From positions 54,299,196 through 54,363,195 of the forward strand of contig NC_088708.1 in the NCBI RefSeq assembly GCF_963576615.1: a stretch of 64,000 nucleotides of DNA. The letters run 5' to 3'. Below, in pieces: positions 44,701-55,300 of this stretch; the stretch's first letter is position 1; each line of letters starts with the position of its first letter. The notes under the pieces are model-generated. The model was not told the DNA's origin. It did not search any database and saw only the letters and a program-made list of their open reading frames with translations. A program made the translations under genes and the position numbers. Origin of the DNA: Watersipora subatra. Taxonomy: Eukaryota; Bryozoa; Gymnolaemata; Cheilostomatida; Watersiporidae.

Positions 44701-47700
44701 CTGTGAGAAGATGTATAGGTTCTCAGGTTCTTTTTTTATGTTGTAGAGGGTTTGTATTTGAGTAGACTTGTTTTGAATGCATCATGGAAATATACTGATT
44801 GGAAATGGTGACTAACTGCTGTGATTTTGGTCTTGTCTGGTAGAAGTTGGGAGAGCTGTGTAAGTGTCATTGCCTCTACTTTCCTTTGGCAGGTTTCTGG
44901 CGTTTCTGGTTGACATATCTTTTCTGATGGATCACTTCCACTTGGAAGTTTCTAATCTGTGTTTTGATGCTTTTCTAATAATTGTTTTTTTCTGGGGATT
45001 TTTTGATGTATTAGGTGTTTCGTTGACTGAATTTATATTTCTTGTGGTTTAGGCGTTACTCCCTTTTGGTATTTGGTTTTGCTCATATCTCCATACAACA
45101 GCCTTCAGCATATAAATCTTTAGATTGCTCTTGTTTTTTTCTATTTGTTGATTGTTTTGATTGTTTTGGCTGCTGTATAGAACCCTGCATTGTCTTAGTG
45201 AAAGATGACCTCAACTGACTGTAAACCTTGACGTTTATTTTTTTCATTTATTTGAGCCTGCTTTACGAGCTCAAAGTAAGTGTTACTGTTTACAGTAGCG
45301 CCTTTTTTACAATAGAAAATAGTGATAGGCCCTTGCATGTCCCAAAAACGGTGAACAGGACTTTATGGTAGACCATTGTGACTTGAACTGTTTTTTATGC
45401 TCGGATGCCGGTTCATTGTGCCAAGTCTAGGCTCATCACAAGTAATAATCCTAAGGAACTCATCCATCACCTTCTCTTTCATACCGATAAAGGTTCTGCT
45501 GACCCAATCCTTTTTTGTCTATTCTCTTGGGGCAGTTGTTTGGGAATCCAGCTATAACTGACTTCAGTGTAAACCAGGTTTTTTTGAAAAAATTTGTGGC
45601 TGTACCAATGGACACACCAAATTTTTGTTTGACCATATTTCACTGTTATCTTTCCCTCAGACTAAACAAGCTCAACTGCTTCAATCATGTTAGAGATTCT
45701 CACATCAATAAGTCTACCTGATCTCTTTTGCCATCAATACGTGTCCTGCCTTTTCTAAAAGTTTTTTTTGCCCATTTGGAGACATTTATATGGTTTACAC
45801 CGTTCTAGTTTACCAAAAATTTGATATTTGATCTCTGTTCAATTCTGGAGCATGTGTTTTGGTCAGCCATTTGGGGAACCTCTAAAACGGATCACGTGAC
45901 CACATAATCTCGAAAACACTTACATAACAATGTATCTTAGTTATAATCACTGCGGTCAAAGCATGCTCATCGCAGTCCTTAAATGATCAATATTGGCATT
46001 TTAAAGACATTGTTTTATTCACAGGACGTATTGTCTCATCCTCATAATTATCATAGAAAGGCATCAGATAAGGCACCAGAGACAAACTGAATATTTAGTC
46101 TCTTGACTGGCTTTGGCTATTATTACTAACACATATACTCCTGATTTTACCACTCGTCTTATTCTGTCTAGAAAATTACTTGGACAGTGCAATGAGTGTG
46201 CTTTCTTGTAAAAAGTCTGTTTCCTGATAATCATCAATTGTATTTACACTGAATTAAAAAATCAAGAAAGAAGAGTTGTTTGTCTATAACAAACAGCATC
46301 TACACACTGATTTTTTCATAAGATTATTGCACTGCAGCATTGAAGGCGACTTTGCTGCCCTTTAGAGTGCCCACGTTCAAATGTTTAGAATGTTAGATAT
46401 TACTTGTGGTCACCATGAAAAACAACAATGTTAGTATAAGCCAATTTACGTACTGACAATTGTAATGAGCCGAAATCGATGGTAGATACAGTCAAACATG
46501 GATAACTCGTCCACGGATAGCTCGAACACATGGTTAATTCGAATGGTTTCTTTGGTCCGTTCCCACGTAATGATAAATTGATATAGATAATTCGAACTCA
46601 ACACTGTTAATTCGAACTGTTTTTTTGCCCAACGGCTACCGAAACGGTTGTTATCGCTTTAGAAAATCACTTTATTCAAAGCCATAGAGGTAAACCTCAT
46701 CTTTTCGTTATTCATAAGCGTTGTTATTACCACCATCGGCAAAATAATTTTGTCAACGACTTTTCCAAAGGTTTGGTCAAATTTGATTTATACTGCTATA
46801 CGATTAATAGCACGGGCTTGCCGGGTCACGCGCGCAAGGATTTTCGCCCCGCACATACAAAACAAAAACAGCATGTTGTTTTGTATGTGCCTGGCGAAAA
46901 TCCTTGAGTGCGTGACCCGGCTAGCCCGTGACGAATAGTTTTCCGACGTTGATTCCGTGTTGAATCAACGTCGGAATGTTGAATGTTTAAAACGTTTTAA
47001 AAATTGTTTTTATTAAACGTATACGTTGTCTTAGCTAAAAAAACTATTCATCGTTTGACCTAAACACAGGATACGTGTGTACATTCAATAAGTATCTATT
47101 CAAAAAGCGTGAGTGATATACAATGTACCGTTAAACCTCGTAAAACTTTTAATTGAACTGCCTCGGAGTGTTGCTCTTAACGAATCCCAGGTAAAGTAAG
47201 GGATTTTTCTTTGGTAACTTTTTCTTGAAGTTGCATAAACTTCAAGAAAAATTGGCAAAATTGATCGTGGGTAAAACGCTCAAAAGAAAAAGATGTCTTT
47301 TCTTTTGAGCATTTCAACAACGATCAAGTTTTTCCAATGTCAATCTAAAAAAACGTCCTGGCAATAACATCACCTCAAACAACAAACCAATCTCAAGTGA
47401 TAGAAAAATCTCTATACTTTTTGATAAAAACGTTTTAAACTTTACATTAGAAGCATTTAATTTGAAACAAGCCATTTGTGCTTTTGATTTATATTATAGT
47501 TTGCATATGTACATGTATCTACTAATAAATAAGTAAATACATGGACTTGTGACAGTGCTCTGATAACTTGAACGCTCTGATAATTCGAACACTTGCTCGG
47601 TCCCGTGAAGTTCGAGTTATTCATGTTTGACTGTATATATAAATAACTGACTATAACAAACCACCAGTGTTTGATAGGAATGTTTTTCACTGTAGTTGCG

Positions 47701-50700
47701 AACTAAAAACACTTTGTTGTGTAACTTACAACATCTGTGGACAACGCTGAATTACTTTTTACTTTCAAAATTGGAAGTCACGGTGGGCATGCTGAGATAT
47801 ATTCATTCTTTGCATAGGAGTTTAGGTCAATATTGTATATGATATGGCGCTTATTTCAATTGAAAATTAAAGATCCACAATACATGTCATCTGATCAGGG
47901 TGTCTGTTTAAAAAAACGCTTCAACTGTTTGGCTGTTTGAGGAATTGGTAAAAATCTGTCTAGTGCTTGGTCATGTTTGGAAATTTACATGTCCCTATAA
48001 ACTATGCTTCTTTTTGATTAAAACCATTTAGGCAATCACAGAATTTAATGCGTGATCACAGGTGTTACAGACAAGGACATTGGAGTTAGGCGAAGAGGAG
48101 TTTTATGTTCATTATGAGGGTTTCGACCGCCGGCTTGATGAATGGGTGTCAGCTGATCGAGTCGATTTTGACAGTAAAGCTTCCAGAATAAGTCGCAAGG
48201 AAAGTATTTCTACCTATGATGACCTTATTGACAAAACAGACCGGAAAATCACGAGGTAAAAATATATTGATGATCTTCATGAAATCAGCTTGTTTTAATC
48301 AAAACGATTTGCACTAATTAAACAGAAAATCAATTTTCATCTTATCTTGAGCAACATTATTTAAATTAGGAATTGAAGGTATGCTAGGTAAAGTTAGGCA
48401 ATACACTCAAATCTCAACGTACAAAGTTTTATCTAATCCCGAATTTTTTTTGCTTACAACGTCATATGATGGGGTTTGTCTTTTTATAAGATTGCGCTGT
48501 ATATCACCTTATTCATTCCACAGCTTGAAAACTGTTAGGTAATACCTAATATATGGCATTAGACCAAATGATTAGATGTAAGAAACTAACTTACTACAGT
48601 AATTATCAAACAAAGAAGTACCCTAGGTGCTTCTTTTTTGATAAGAAAATATTAAGCTTGGCGCTACAGGAGACAGGCAGTGATTAGGTAGAGTTAATGA
48701 TAGAGCTATGGAGCTAGTCTACCTTAAACTGTGTACATTTCGAATAAATACGAGTGAGTGATATTCTTTTATTTTAATGTTTAACATTTATTACATTGTT
48801 TTTCATTATCCAGCCTCTCCATTTCTATTCACTATAGGCTTTCTTTCTTCATCACCTTCACTTTCGTCACTTACTACTAGATGTACATGTAGATTGTTTA
48901 AAATTCATCCTGATGTTTTTTTTTACAACATTAGTTTTAATTGTAAGGTAAATATTTTCTTCCTTTTTTCACTACTACAACTCACACCAGTCTCTTCAGA
49001 ATGAACATTCTAAAACTACAAAAAGAATGGAATGAGGAGCTGTCTGATAATGTTTGAATTTCTTTGAGTCGAATCAAATAGTGTGCTTCAAATAGATTTA
49101 CAAACCTGCAGTGTTTTAAGAAACTTAAAACATCACATACCCTAGGACACTTATATTTCGCTAGTATTTAGTTTCGTGAGTAGCTCGCAGAGTAAAATTT
49201 CGGAGCAACTTAATTTCGCAGCTCTGATGAGTGCGAAAATATAGTGATGTGAAAATAAATGCAGTAGAACAAACATAATTAGATTCCTCAGGTTCAGTTC
49301 ACCGATAAAAAAAATTTCAATTTGCGACTAGTTTGTAATTGTGAACCGCAGGTAGAATGGTGTGGGCAAGGTCGATAATGCAATTTGATCGCTTGCTGCC
49401 ATTTGTTTCTTGGACTATCAACAGGCCCGCTTTCACTGGGGCAGCTAGCTGGCCGGCTGAGCCGCCCCAACTTTTTGGGAATTTTTTACGGTAAGTTCAG
49501 TATAACTCGGATAACTCGCCCTCAGATAAAATGTAACATTTCATCTCAAACACAAGGTCAACTCAAACGGATTTGTTTGGTCAGTTCCAACGCAATGATA
49601 AATTCCTTCAGATAACTCGACCTCAACATCATTTATTCGAAAAGTTATTTGCCCAACGGCCATGGACGCGGTTTTTATCGCTGTGGAATATCACTTCATT
49701 CCAAGCCATAGAGACAAACATCAACTTCTAGTAGTTCTTAGGCATCATTATTATCATCATCAGAGGCAAAATATTTTTGTTAACGACTTTTATAAAGGTT
49801 TGCAGAAGATTAAGTTTTATCAAACACCCGCTTGGCCATGTCCCATCGAAAACGTAAAAGCCTCCGAATGAACTTAAAATAAAATCCGCAAAATTGATCT
49901 TTGTTAAAACGCTCAAAAGAAAAAGATGTCTTTTTCTGAGCGTTTTAACTGCGGTCATGTTTTGCTTATTTTAATTTTAAAACGTCTCGTCAGTCACATC
50001 ACTTAAAACAAAACAAATCTCAAAAAATTACAAGTTATTGAAGAGGTGTCAGTGGTGAATCCAAACCTTTCCAGAGCCATGCTGCTTGTGTAGTACTGCG
50101 AGTGTCAGTGCGTGTGTCTTATTTTCTTTCAACACACGGTGCTCACTGCATTGATTGATGTCCCCAGCAAATGATAATCTACTAATTCGTGTGCATTGAC
50201 ATCAAATTCCTATCATTATAAATCATTCTTAATGGGAAAATAATCATAATTAACTGCAAAATAATAACGTAATAAATTTTGACAGTCAAATTATTTTGTT
50301 GGTTTATATTTTAACGATGCTATATTGGTCGTTAAAAACGTTAAAATAAATGTCGTTATAAAATTCCATTCTACAGTATCAATGAACAAAGCTATTTAGT
50401 TTCGCTTTTTCGCTCGTTTGTTATGGTAGTTTAGTTTCGCACATGAAACTTTCGCGAGAGGATGACACCGCGAAAACGCGAAAGTTAGATGCCGCGAATA
50501 CATAAGTGTCCTAGGGTATTGAATTTTACTTCAGAGGTCGAGTCAAAATTTTGTCAACTTGTGTCATAAGCTGAAACATCCTTATATTAAAGGCGACTGA
50601 AAGACAAGGTCCAACTGCATCAGCTACTGTAGATCTGGCTAAAATCTAGCAATCTGCTTTAATCCGATTAAACAAGACTTAAGTGCGGGATGATAAATAA

Positions 50701-51743
50701 AATTTTTCCAAGTGTATAAACTACTGTTAGCTTGTACACACTTGAGGTACTGTTTGTATAGTTTACCCGAGTGATCTGAACATTACAGAAACCAAAAGAG
50801 AAAGCATGATGAGATCAACCACATTCAGAAGAGCTATGCCGAGATGGATCCAACAACAGCCGAATTGGAAAAAGAGCATGAGGCTATCACCAAGGTGAAA
50901 TACATCGATCGAATTCAAATAGGCAAGTATGAGATAGACACGTGGTACTTCTCCCCCTATCCGGAGGAGTATGGTAAGGTTGCTAAATTATGGATATGCG
51001 AGTATTGCCTCAAGTATATGCAACTGGAGAAGACTTTTCGATATCACCAGGGACAGTGCAAACACAGACAGCCAGTTGGTAATGAAATTTATCGAAAGGA
51101 GGCTTTGTCTATATATGAGATTGATAGCAGTGAGCATAAACTCTATTGCCAAAATCTATGCTTGCTAGCAAAGCTTTTCCTCGATCACAAAACTTTGTAC
51201 TTTGATGTTGAGCCATTTATGTTCTATGTGTTGACTGAAGTCGACAGACAGGGCGCACATATTGTCGGGTATTTCTCCAAAGAGAAAGAATCTCCAGAAG
51301 GGAACAATCTCGCATGCATTATGATGCTGCCTCCATACCAGCGTAAAGGATATGGCAAGCTTCTCATCGCATTCTCATATGAGCTATCGAAGCGGGAGGG
51401 AGTGCTCGGCTCACCTGAGAAACCCTTGTCAGACCTTGGCAAGCTTAGTTATCGAAGTTACTGGTCATATGTACTCTTAAAACTGCTGGGAGGCAGCCGA
51501 GGTATGGTGTCCATCAAAGAGCTTGCACAGGAGACGAGCATCTCTAATTCTGATATTATAACCACTTTACAGTCGATGAATATGGTAAAATATTGGAAAG
51601 GCCAGCACGTTATTTGCGTCACCTCAAAGACAGTCGATGAGTTGATTAGAGATGGACAATTTAAAGAACCTAAGCACCCCATCGACCCGGAATATCTTCG
51701 GTGGACACCAAAGCGCAAAACAACGATGTCTCACAAGAAATAA
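26711..51743 (+). CDS. KAT8: KAT8/MOF histone acetyltransferase (MYST family, 3 exons)
   Basis: KAT8 acetylates histone H4 lysine 16 in nuclear MSL and NSL complexes. Exons 26711-26881, 48062-48255 and 50789-51743 join in phase to 439 residues; human KAT8 has 458. A Tudor-knot/chromo-barrel domain spans exons 1-2 (WYPAEV joined to [20 protein letters not shown], then DRRLDEWV). Exon 3 carries the MYST domain: C2HC zinc finger C192-x2-C195...H208-x3-C212, the autoacetylated lysine at K256 in [10 protein letters not shown], the acetyl-CoA loop QRKGYGK at 306-312 and the catalytic glutamate E332 in [11 protein letters not shown]. All key residues are present. The start is the first ATG after an in-frame stop. 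Intron 1 is 21.2 kb and full of transposable elements; intron 2 (2.5 kb) holds another. AATAAA lies at 51937. Confidence 0.95.
26983..27171. mobile_element. 189-bp hAT-type MITE
   Basis: Ends CAGACCTGCCAAC...GTTGGCAGGTATG with exact 8-bp target duplications AGTGAGCT at 26975-26982 and 27172-27179. Internal TGCGTGAGA repeats are arranged in both orientations near the ends. It lies 100 bp into KAT8 intron 1. Confidence 0.9.
27498..27817. repeat. 20 perfect copies of a 16-bp repeat
   Basis: GCTGGTGCACTGCGTT is repeated 20 times without visible change. Five or six diverged 17-bp units (GCTGGTGCAATATGTGT type) follow to about 27920. Since 16 is not divisible by 3 and the unit has no stop in any phase, all six frames stay open and give 16-residue periodic peptides; these are not genes. 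Confidence 0.97.
28435..28642 (-). repeat. Gypsy fossil LTR (3' on the minus strand)
   Basis: 208-bp terminal repeat paired with 34745-34951. It lies next to the polypurine tract at about 28643-28660. Confidence 0.8.
28778..32063 (-). mobile_element. Complete-looking pogo-like DNA transposon
   Basis: A 3.29-kb element flanked by TA on both sides (28776-28777 and 32064-32065). The terminal inverted repeats start GGGGAGAGCGGGGTAGGTTG and appear perfect over about 26 bp. Copies of the terminal motif recur inside both ends: GGGGTAGGTTGGACCCC near 28982, GGGGCAGGTTGG near 29005 and 31644, and two complements near 31660 and 31683. A single two-exon transposase gene fills the centre on minus. With intact ends, target duplication and an open spliced reading frame it could be active or recently so. 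It landed in the gypsy fossil near its 3' LTR. Confidence 0.9.
29295..31527 (-). CDS. pogo-like transposase (CENP-B-type HTH plus DDD domain), two exons
   Basis: Exons 31025-31527 and 29295-30816 join in phase across a 208-bp GT-AG intron (VTA-R-FQILPQ) to 674 residues. Residues 1-150 form a psq/CENP-B-type helix-turn-helix pair ([32 protein letters not shown]). The DDE superfamily domain has D180 in YNLDETG, D290 in [10 protein letters not shown] and D326 in [10 protein letters not shown], the aspartate triad of pogo/Tigger enzymes. A P/Q/D/E-rich linker (about 405-480) and basic patches ([12 protein letters not shown]) that may be nuclear signals follow. A final domain (about 576-670, [20 protein letters not shown]) looks SH3/Tudor-like; this last call is inference. 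No internal stop was seen. Confidence 0.88.
32066..32140. other. Gypsy fossil sequence between nested elements
   Basis: Short remnant of the host fossil to the right of the pogo-like element; the coding traces of integrase start beyond it. Confidence 0.4.
33493..34151 (-). mobile_element. Defective Tc1-type transposon
   Basis: A 659-bp element between TA duplications (33491-33492, 34152-34153) with inverted ends starting CAGTGGTGTGCATAAACTTG. On minus, 33940-33840 reads [19 protein letters not shown] followed by a stop, the typical C-terminus of Tc1 transposases. Most of the catalytic domain is deleted, so it is non-autonomous. It splits the gypsy fossil between the RNase H and integrase parts. 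Confidence 0.85.
34745..34951 (-). repeat. Gypsy fossil LTR (5' on the minus strand)
   Basis: 207-bp terminal repeat paired with 28435-28642, about 90% alike by eye. Confidence 0.8.
35132..35723 (-). repeat. BEL/Pao fossil LTR (3' on the minus strand)
   Basis: 592-bp terminal repeat paired with 43970-44540. It starts only 180 bp from the gypsy fossil's LTR end at 34951. Confidence 0.85.
36064..37024 (+). mobile_element. Defective mariner with about 190-bp inverted repeats
   Basis: TA at 36062-36063 and 37025-37026 bounds inverted repeats of unusual length (36064-36250 and 36840-37024), starting CGAGGTCTGATCCAAAAG. The plus frame at 36271-36486 reads [20 protein letters not shown], then [20 protein letters not shown], the N-terminal HTH of mariner transposases. 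Stops and a deletion follow: recognisable pieces AKF and LTDDQNELR around 36640-36680 come before the DDD core is lost. It is non-autonomous. It sits inside the BEL fossil. Confidence 0.88.
39716..40904 (+). mobile_element. Decayed hAT element (SCAND3/ZBED5-type) in the BEL fossil
   Basis: Ends CAGGGGTTCCCAACC and GGTCGGGAACCTCTG, with exact 8-bp target duplications CTTTAGAG at 39708-39715 and 40905-40912, define a 1,189-bp hAT copy. GGGGTAC repeats lie just inside both ends. On plus, around 39990-40090, the sequence reads [20 protein letters not shown], typical of the SCAND3/ZBED5-type transposases, followed by many stops. A later frame (40411-40635) has [16 protein letters not shown] from the same family. 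The N-terminal zinc finger and much of the core are gone. Confidence 0.9.
43970..44540 (-). repeat. BEL/Pao fossil LTR (5' on the minus strand)
   Basis: 571-bp terminal repeat paired with 35132-35723; the pair differs by several indels. Confidence 0.85.
44541..44859. other. KAT8 intron 1, no recognised feature
   Basis: Sequence between the BEL fossil and the mariner remnant; nothing was recognised. Confidence 0.4.
44860..45890 (-). mobile_element. Decayed mariner transposase
   Basis: On minus from about 45890, broken frames read [12 protein letters not shown] (HTH start), then SQTTAPRE and [20 protein letters not shown] (first catalytic D region), then [20 protein letters not shown] and EVIFH plus [11 protein letters not shown] (second D region). 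The order fits a mariner transposase with about a dozen stops or shifts. Terminal inverted repeats were not found with confidence, so the borders are those of the coding remnant. Confidence 0.75.
45891..46486. other. KAT8 intron 1, no recognised feature
   Basis: AT-rich intron sequence between the mariner remnant and the Tigger-like MITE; no repeat ends or coding matches seen. Confidence 0.4.
46489..47633. mobile_element. pogo/Tigger-like MITE carrying a chain of hairpins
   Basis: TA (46487-46488, 47634-47635) flanks inverted ends CAGTCAAACATGGATAAC, i.e. CAG...CTG with TA duplication as in pogo/Tigger elements. Subterminal AATTCGAAC and GATAACTCG repeats occur at both ends. There is no transposase. 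The interior holds at least four hairpins: 46811-46930 (about 55-bp arms), 46941-46976 (perfect 15-bp stem), 47219-47251 and about 47278-47312. A diverged relative sits at 49490-49990. Confidence 0.8.
46811..46930. repeat. Fold-back with 55-bp arms
   Basis: The arms 46811-46865 and 46876-46930 pair with only a few mismatches around a 10-base loop. They are GC-rich (GCCGGGTCACGCGC) against AT-rich surroundings, which suggests a separate inserted piece or a recently duplicated arm. Confidence 0.9.
47636..48061. other. KAT8 intron 1, end
   Basis: Unremarkable AT-rich sequence leading to the exon 2 acceptor (GATCACAG at 48061). No repeat was recognised. Confidence 0.5.
49140..50516. mobile_element. 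1.38-kb inverted-repeat transposon in KAT8 intron 2
   Basis: TA at 49138-49139 and 50517-50518 flanks inverted ends CCCTAGGACACTTAT. Subterminal TTTCGC and GCGAAA motifs recur at both sides. No transposase is present, so it is a mariner-type MITE by its TA duplication. A diverged relative of the 46489 MITE lies inside (49490-49990), sharing the GATAACTCG repeats, TTTTGCCCAACGGC and the CTCAAAAGAAAAAGATGTC hairpin. Confidence 0.8.
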
Positions 51744-51936
51744 TATCTTGTCAAGACTGACCTGTACATTTGGGTGTCTTAGTTTCTATGGATCAAGATT
51801 CTATACTTGTGTTGTAAATACATGTGCTACACATCACAGACGGGGACCTTTGTAGATAAATTAATGTGGTCAATGTCCATACATATTGTTGCGAGTTATA
51901 TTTGAAACGTAATGAAGCCTTGTGGACAAAATGTAT

Positions 51937-51942
51937 AATAAA
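51937..51942 (+). promoter_or_regulatory. KAT8 polyadenylation signal
   Basis: AATAAA 194 bases after the KAT8 stop codon, in the 575-bp gap before the convergent kinase gene. Confidence 0.6.
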
Positions 51943-52318
51943 TAACTAACTCTTGAATATTCACTCTATAAATTTGTGTTGTGGTGAGTCAATCCGCAAT
52001 AATTCCACATTCAATGTGCATATTTCTAATAGAGATTAGCTCACTAGCCAACCATCCTTAGAGAAAATAATTGATAGCTAAATATAAATGTTATATCAAC
52101 ATATATAATGCAACTAGGCCTTTTAGTAATAAAAATAGCCTTAACATATAGATGAAAATGTGCATATAAAATATAATAGACTAATGTTAACCTCTAGTAA
52201 ACTAATTAACCGAGAAGAAAAATATCAAAAATTTGTTTAACAAGCAATAATAGGTAATATATCATTCATACATATATGAAAGTAAGTCTCTGGTATATTA
52301 GTATCTCTCGTTATAAGT

Positions 52319-55300
52319 CTAAAAGTCATCATCCCAGCCAGAGAGCTCATCGGGAGGCATTGTGACATCACCATTGTATCGGTCAAAGTTTGAGGTGTCA
52401 AAATTGTCTATTACTTTGCGTTTAAGAGGTGTAGTCGCCATATTCCTCTTCTCCAGGCCTTCCCAGTCAAAACCTTGAAACCACCTGCAAGCAATAAGTG
52501 GTTGAAAGTGTAGTTCAACAATTTAACAACTGTTCTTGTTTGACAAGTTATCAGCGGCAACAATTTCTCTGAAACGAAAAGATTGAATAAGGAGAGAAGT
52601 TCAGCAGCTACATGCCATGTAGGTATAAATATAATAATTAGCTAAGCATTGGTGTGAAACCAAAATTATCACCATCAACAAAATCATATGATCATTGAAG
52701 TTGTCTTCTCGTATATTAGTAAATAACCCGGCTTCACACTCTTCAGATTACTGTATAATAACTCTACAACATTCTTATGCAATGGTATTGATTGAAGAAC
52801 CCAGTGTTGAAAGAGCCAAATTCGCATTCTCGACAAAGTCAACAACCATTTTAGACCTGGCCAAGCTAATTAATCATAATTATCATGTCAAAAGGCCCAG
52901 TAAGCTTCCTTGACATAAAAATTGTATGGAAAATCAGCTGGGTCAAATCTAAAATGTTGTCTACATTTTGCAACCTATTAACTTGAAAAGTGTGATTTGT
53001 GCGCATTATTGGGTTCTTCATTTAGAATATGTCACAAGGGTGGCACTCAATAACATATTCGCTAAACTCATTATTTGCTAAAAATCAGAGATGGTAGTAT
53101 TACGCCAATAGAATCATGCGCAGTTCATGGTGTGTGTGTGCAAACCCTTCAGGATGAAGTATGATAACTGTTTTGCTTACTGCAAGCAGAGACTGTGCAT
53201 TTGCAAAAGTGTTGCTGTACAAACAGTAGCTCTGCGATCTGGGCTAGACAAGTCTAAGTTCAGTGGCAGGGAGCCACGACCACCAGAGAGATGTCTAGCT
53301 TCAGAGAGCAATTTAGGGTTGTATGCCATTCCGGTGGCTTTTTCAAAGAATTGAACCAGAACTTGTTGTTCACAGACCACGCGTTCAAGACCACTAGGCT
53401 ATGGCTTTTGCTGGTGAACAGGCAATCCTCAAATTCCTTAAGTCTTAGCTTTGGGAATGCACAAAATGTTGTAGACACTTGTAAGTAAATATTAGACAAA
53501 CTGTGTATTGGCAAAGTTAGCACAAAATATAGAAAATATTTGAAGGTAAAAGTTCAAACCATTTTCACTTAATGTGAAAAAAAAACTTGGCTTTCAAATA
53601 TAGAAATACCAGGTACAGTACAAATTATGATCGTATTGATTAATCAAAAAAATGAAAAATGAACAAAACAATCATCTTATGGCTGCTAGAATAGTATTAG
53701 TCTGTTGAACAATTTGCTGTTAAAGCTCTCCACAACCACCTCAGCATACAAAATTTTCAACTTACATAAATTTAAGCACATATTTGACTTTACGTCTGCT
53801 AATTTCCAACATACGACTTTGGAAGTGTTTCGAAAATGCAGTATGTAAGTGAAAGTGATAAGGTTGCTGAAAACGAAAAATGAAATACAAAAAATAGAAA
53901 CATAATAAACAAGTTTGTAAGCCAAGTTGGCTAAGACTTGACCTTGACCTAGCATATGCTAAAGTTGCTCCGTGTATCTTTATCACCAAATCTGCATTCG
54001 GACCTACGCAACACCAAGCTATACTTCCACTTTTTGCGTTTCCATGGTGAAACATCAATAAAAATCTCTGTTTAATGATTACTGATACGCTGGCAGTCTC
54101 GTCCAACCTGAGAGATCATCGTGTAATAACAATGAGCACGATTATTCCATGACGCTGCAAGATGGTTCTGTGATGCAGTTGGTAGCATGCCTGTTTGCCA
54201 AACCAGATATCTGAGTTTGATTCCACTTGGTGAATCTTTTTATCTACCTAATAAAAGCTTTCAGCGTAGCTACGGACACACAGACAGACATGACTCTTAT
54301 TATAGTAAAGATTAACACCTTCAGTCACTTATACATAATTCAGTTTTCTACGCAGTTCTATATAATAATACATTTTTATCAATGCTATGTGCAATTATCT
54401 CACATATTTATCGCGAATATTTTCCTACAAATCTTGCAATTATTTGGTTAGTAAAAGTATGACTGTACGTGTCATATGAGCAGTAGTTTAGTATAACCCT
54501 TAAACTCTGTTAGTTGCAGGTACTAAATGTAACCAGCAGCTCACCCGGTTACTCTGCTCACCAAGCTTAACGATATGAGGCTGTCATTGGGAAAAATAAC
54601 ACAAATTGTCAAAACATAAAGGTTAACTGACATAATTTTGAAGTTATATCTATTTATAACAATATCCTAATAACAATTAGTTTTTCTGCATATATTGTGA
54701 TGTTAGAAGAAAAAACAACCAGTTTTGGAACAAAAAACACGATGCGAGCCTCAAGCCAAGACATTAAGAGATTTGGTTGGTAAAACATAGATGTACGAAT
54801 TTATGATGTCAATGTCAACGATTAGCCATTCATATACGCTTTCTCCCATCTAGTCGCATTGCTAAATCGTTATGATTACCCAACATGGCAGATAATTGTA
54901 ACACAAGGTCGAAGCAAATTTCAAAAATAAAGTGCTCCCTCGGGTTACAATGACCCTGTTATACGATTTTTTCACCCTACAAATTAGAACACGATGATTT
55001 CTCACCCTCTCTATACGAAATATTTTTCACCGTACCATGTCAACAAAGATTTTATTTGAAATTTGAATTTGACTGTCGGTGTGTTGAATGCGTCGGAATA
55101 ACAAATATGTTGATATGCTATTCGCTCGCTAAAATCCCTCACACAACATATAAGAGATACGACGCCCGATCTCTCTCAGTTCAGCATTAATAATTATTGT
55201 GAAAACGAAACTGGAAACAGATAAGTGATACAGTTTTAGCTGATGAAAAAGTTTGAAATTCAGCAAATAATTAAAAATACAAAAACTTAGCTTTAAGTAT

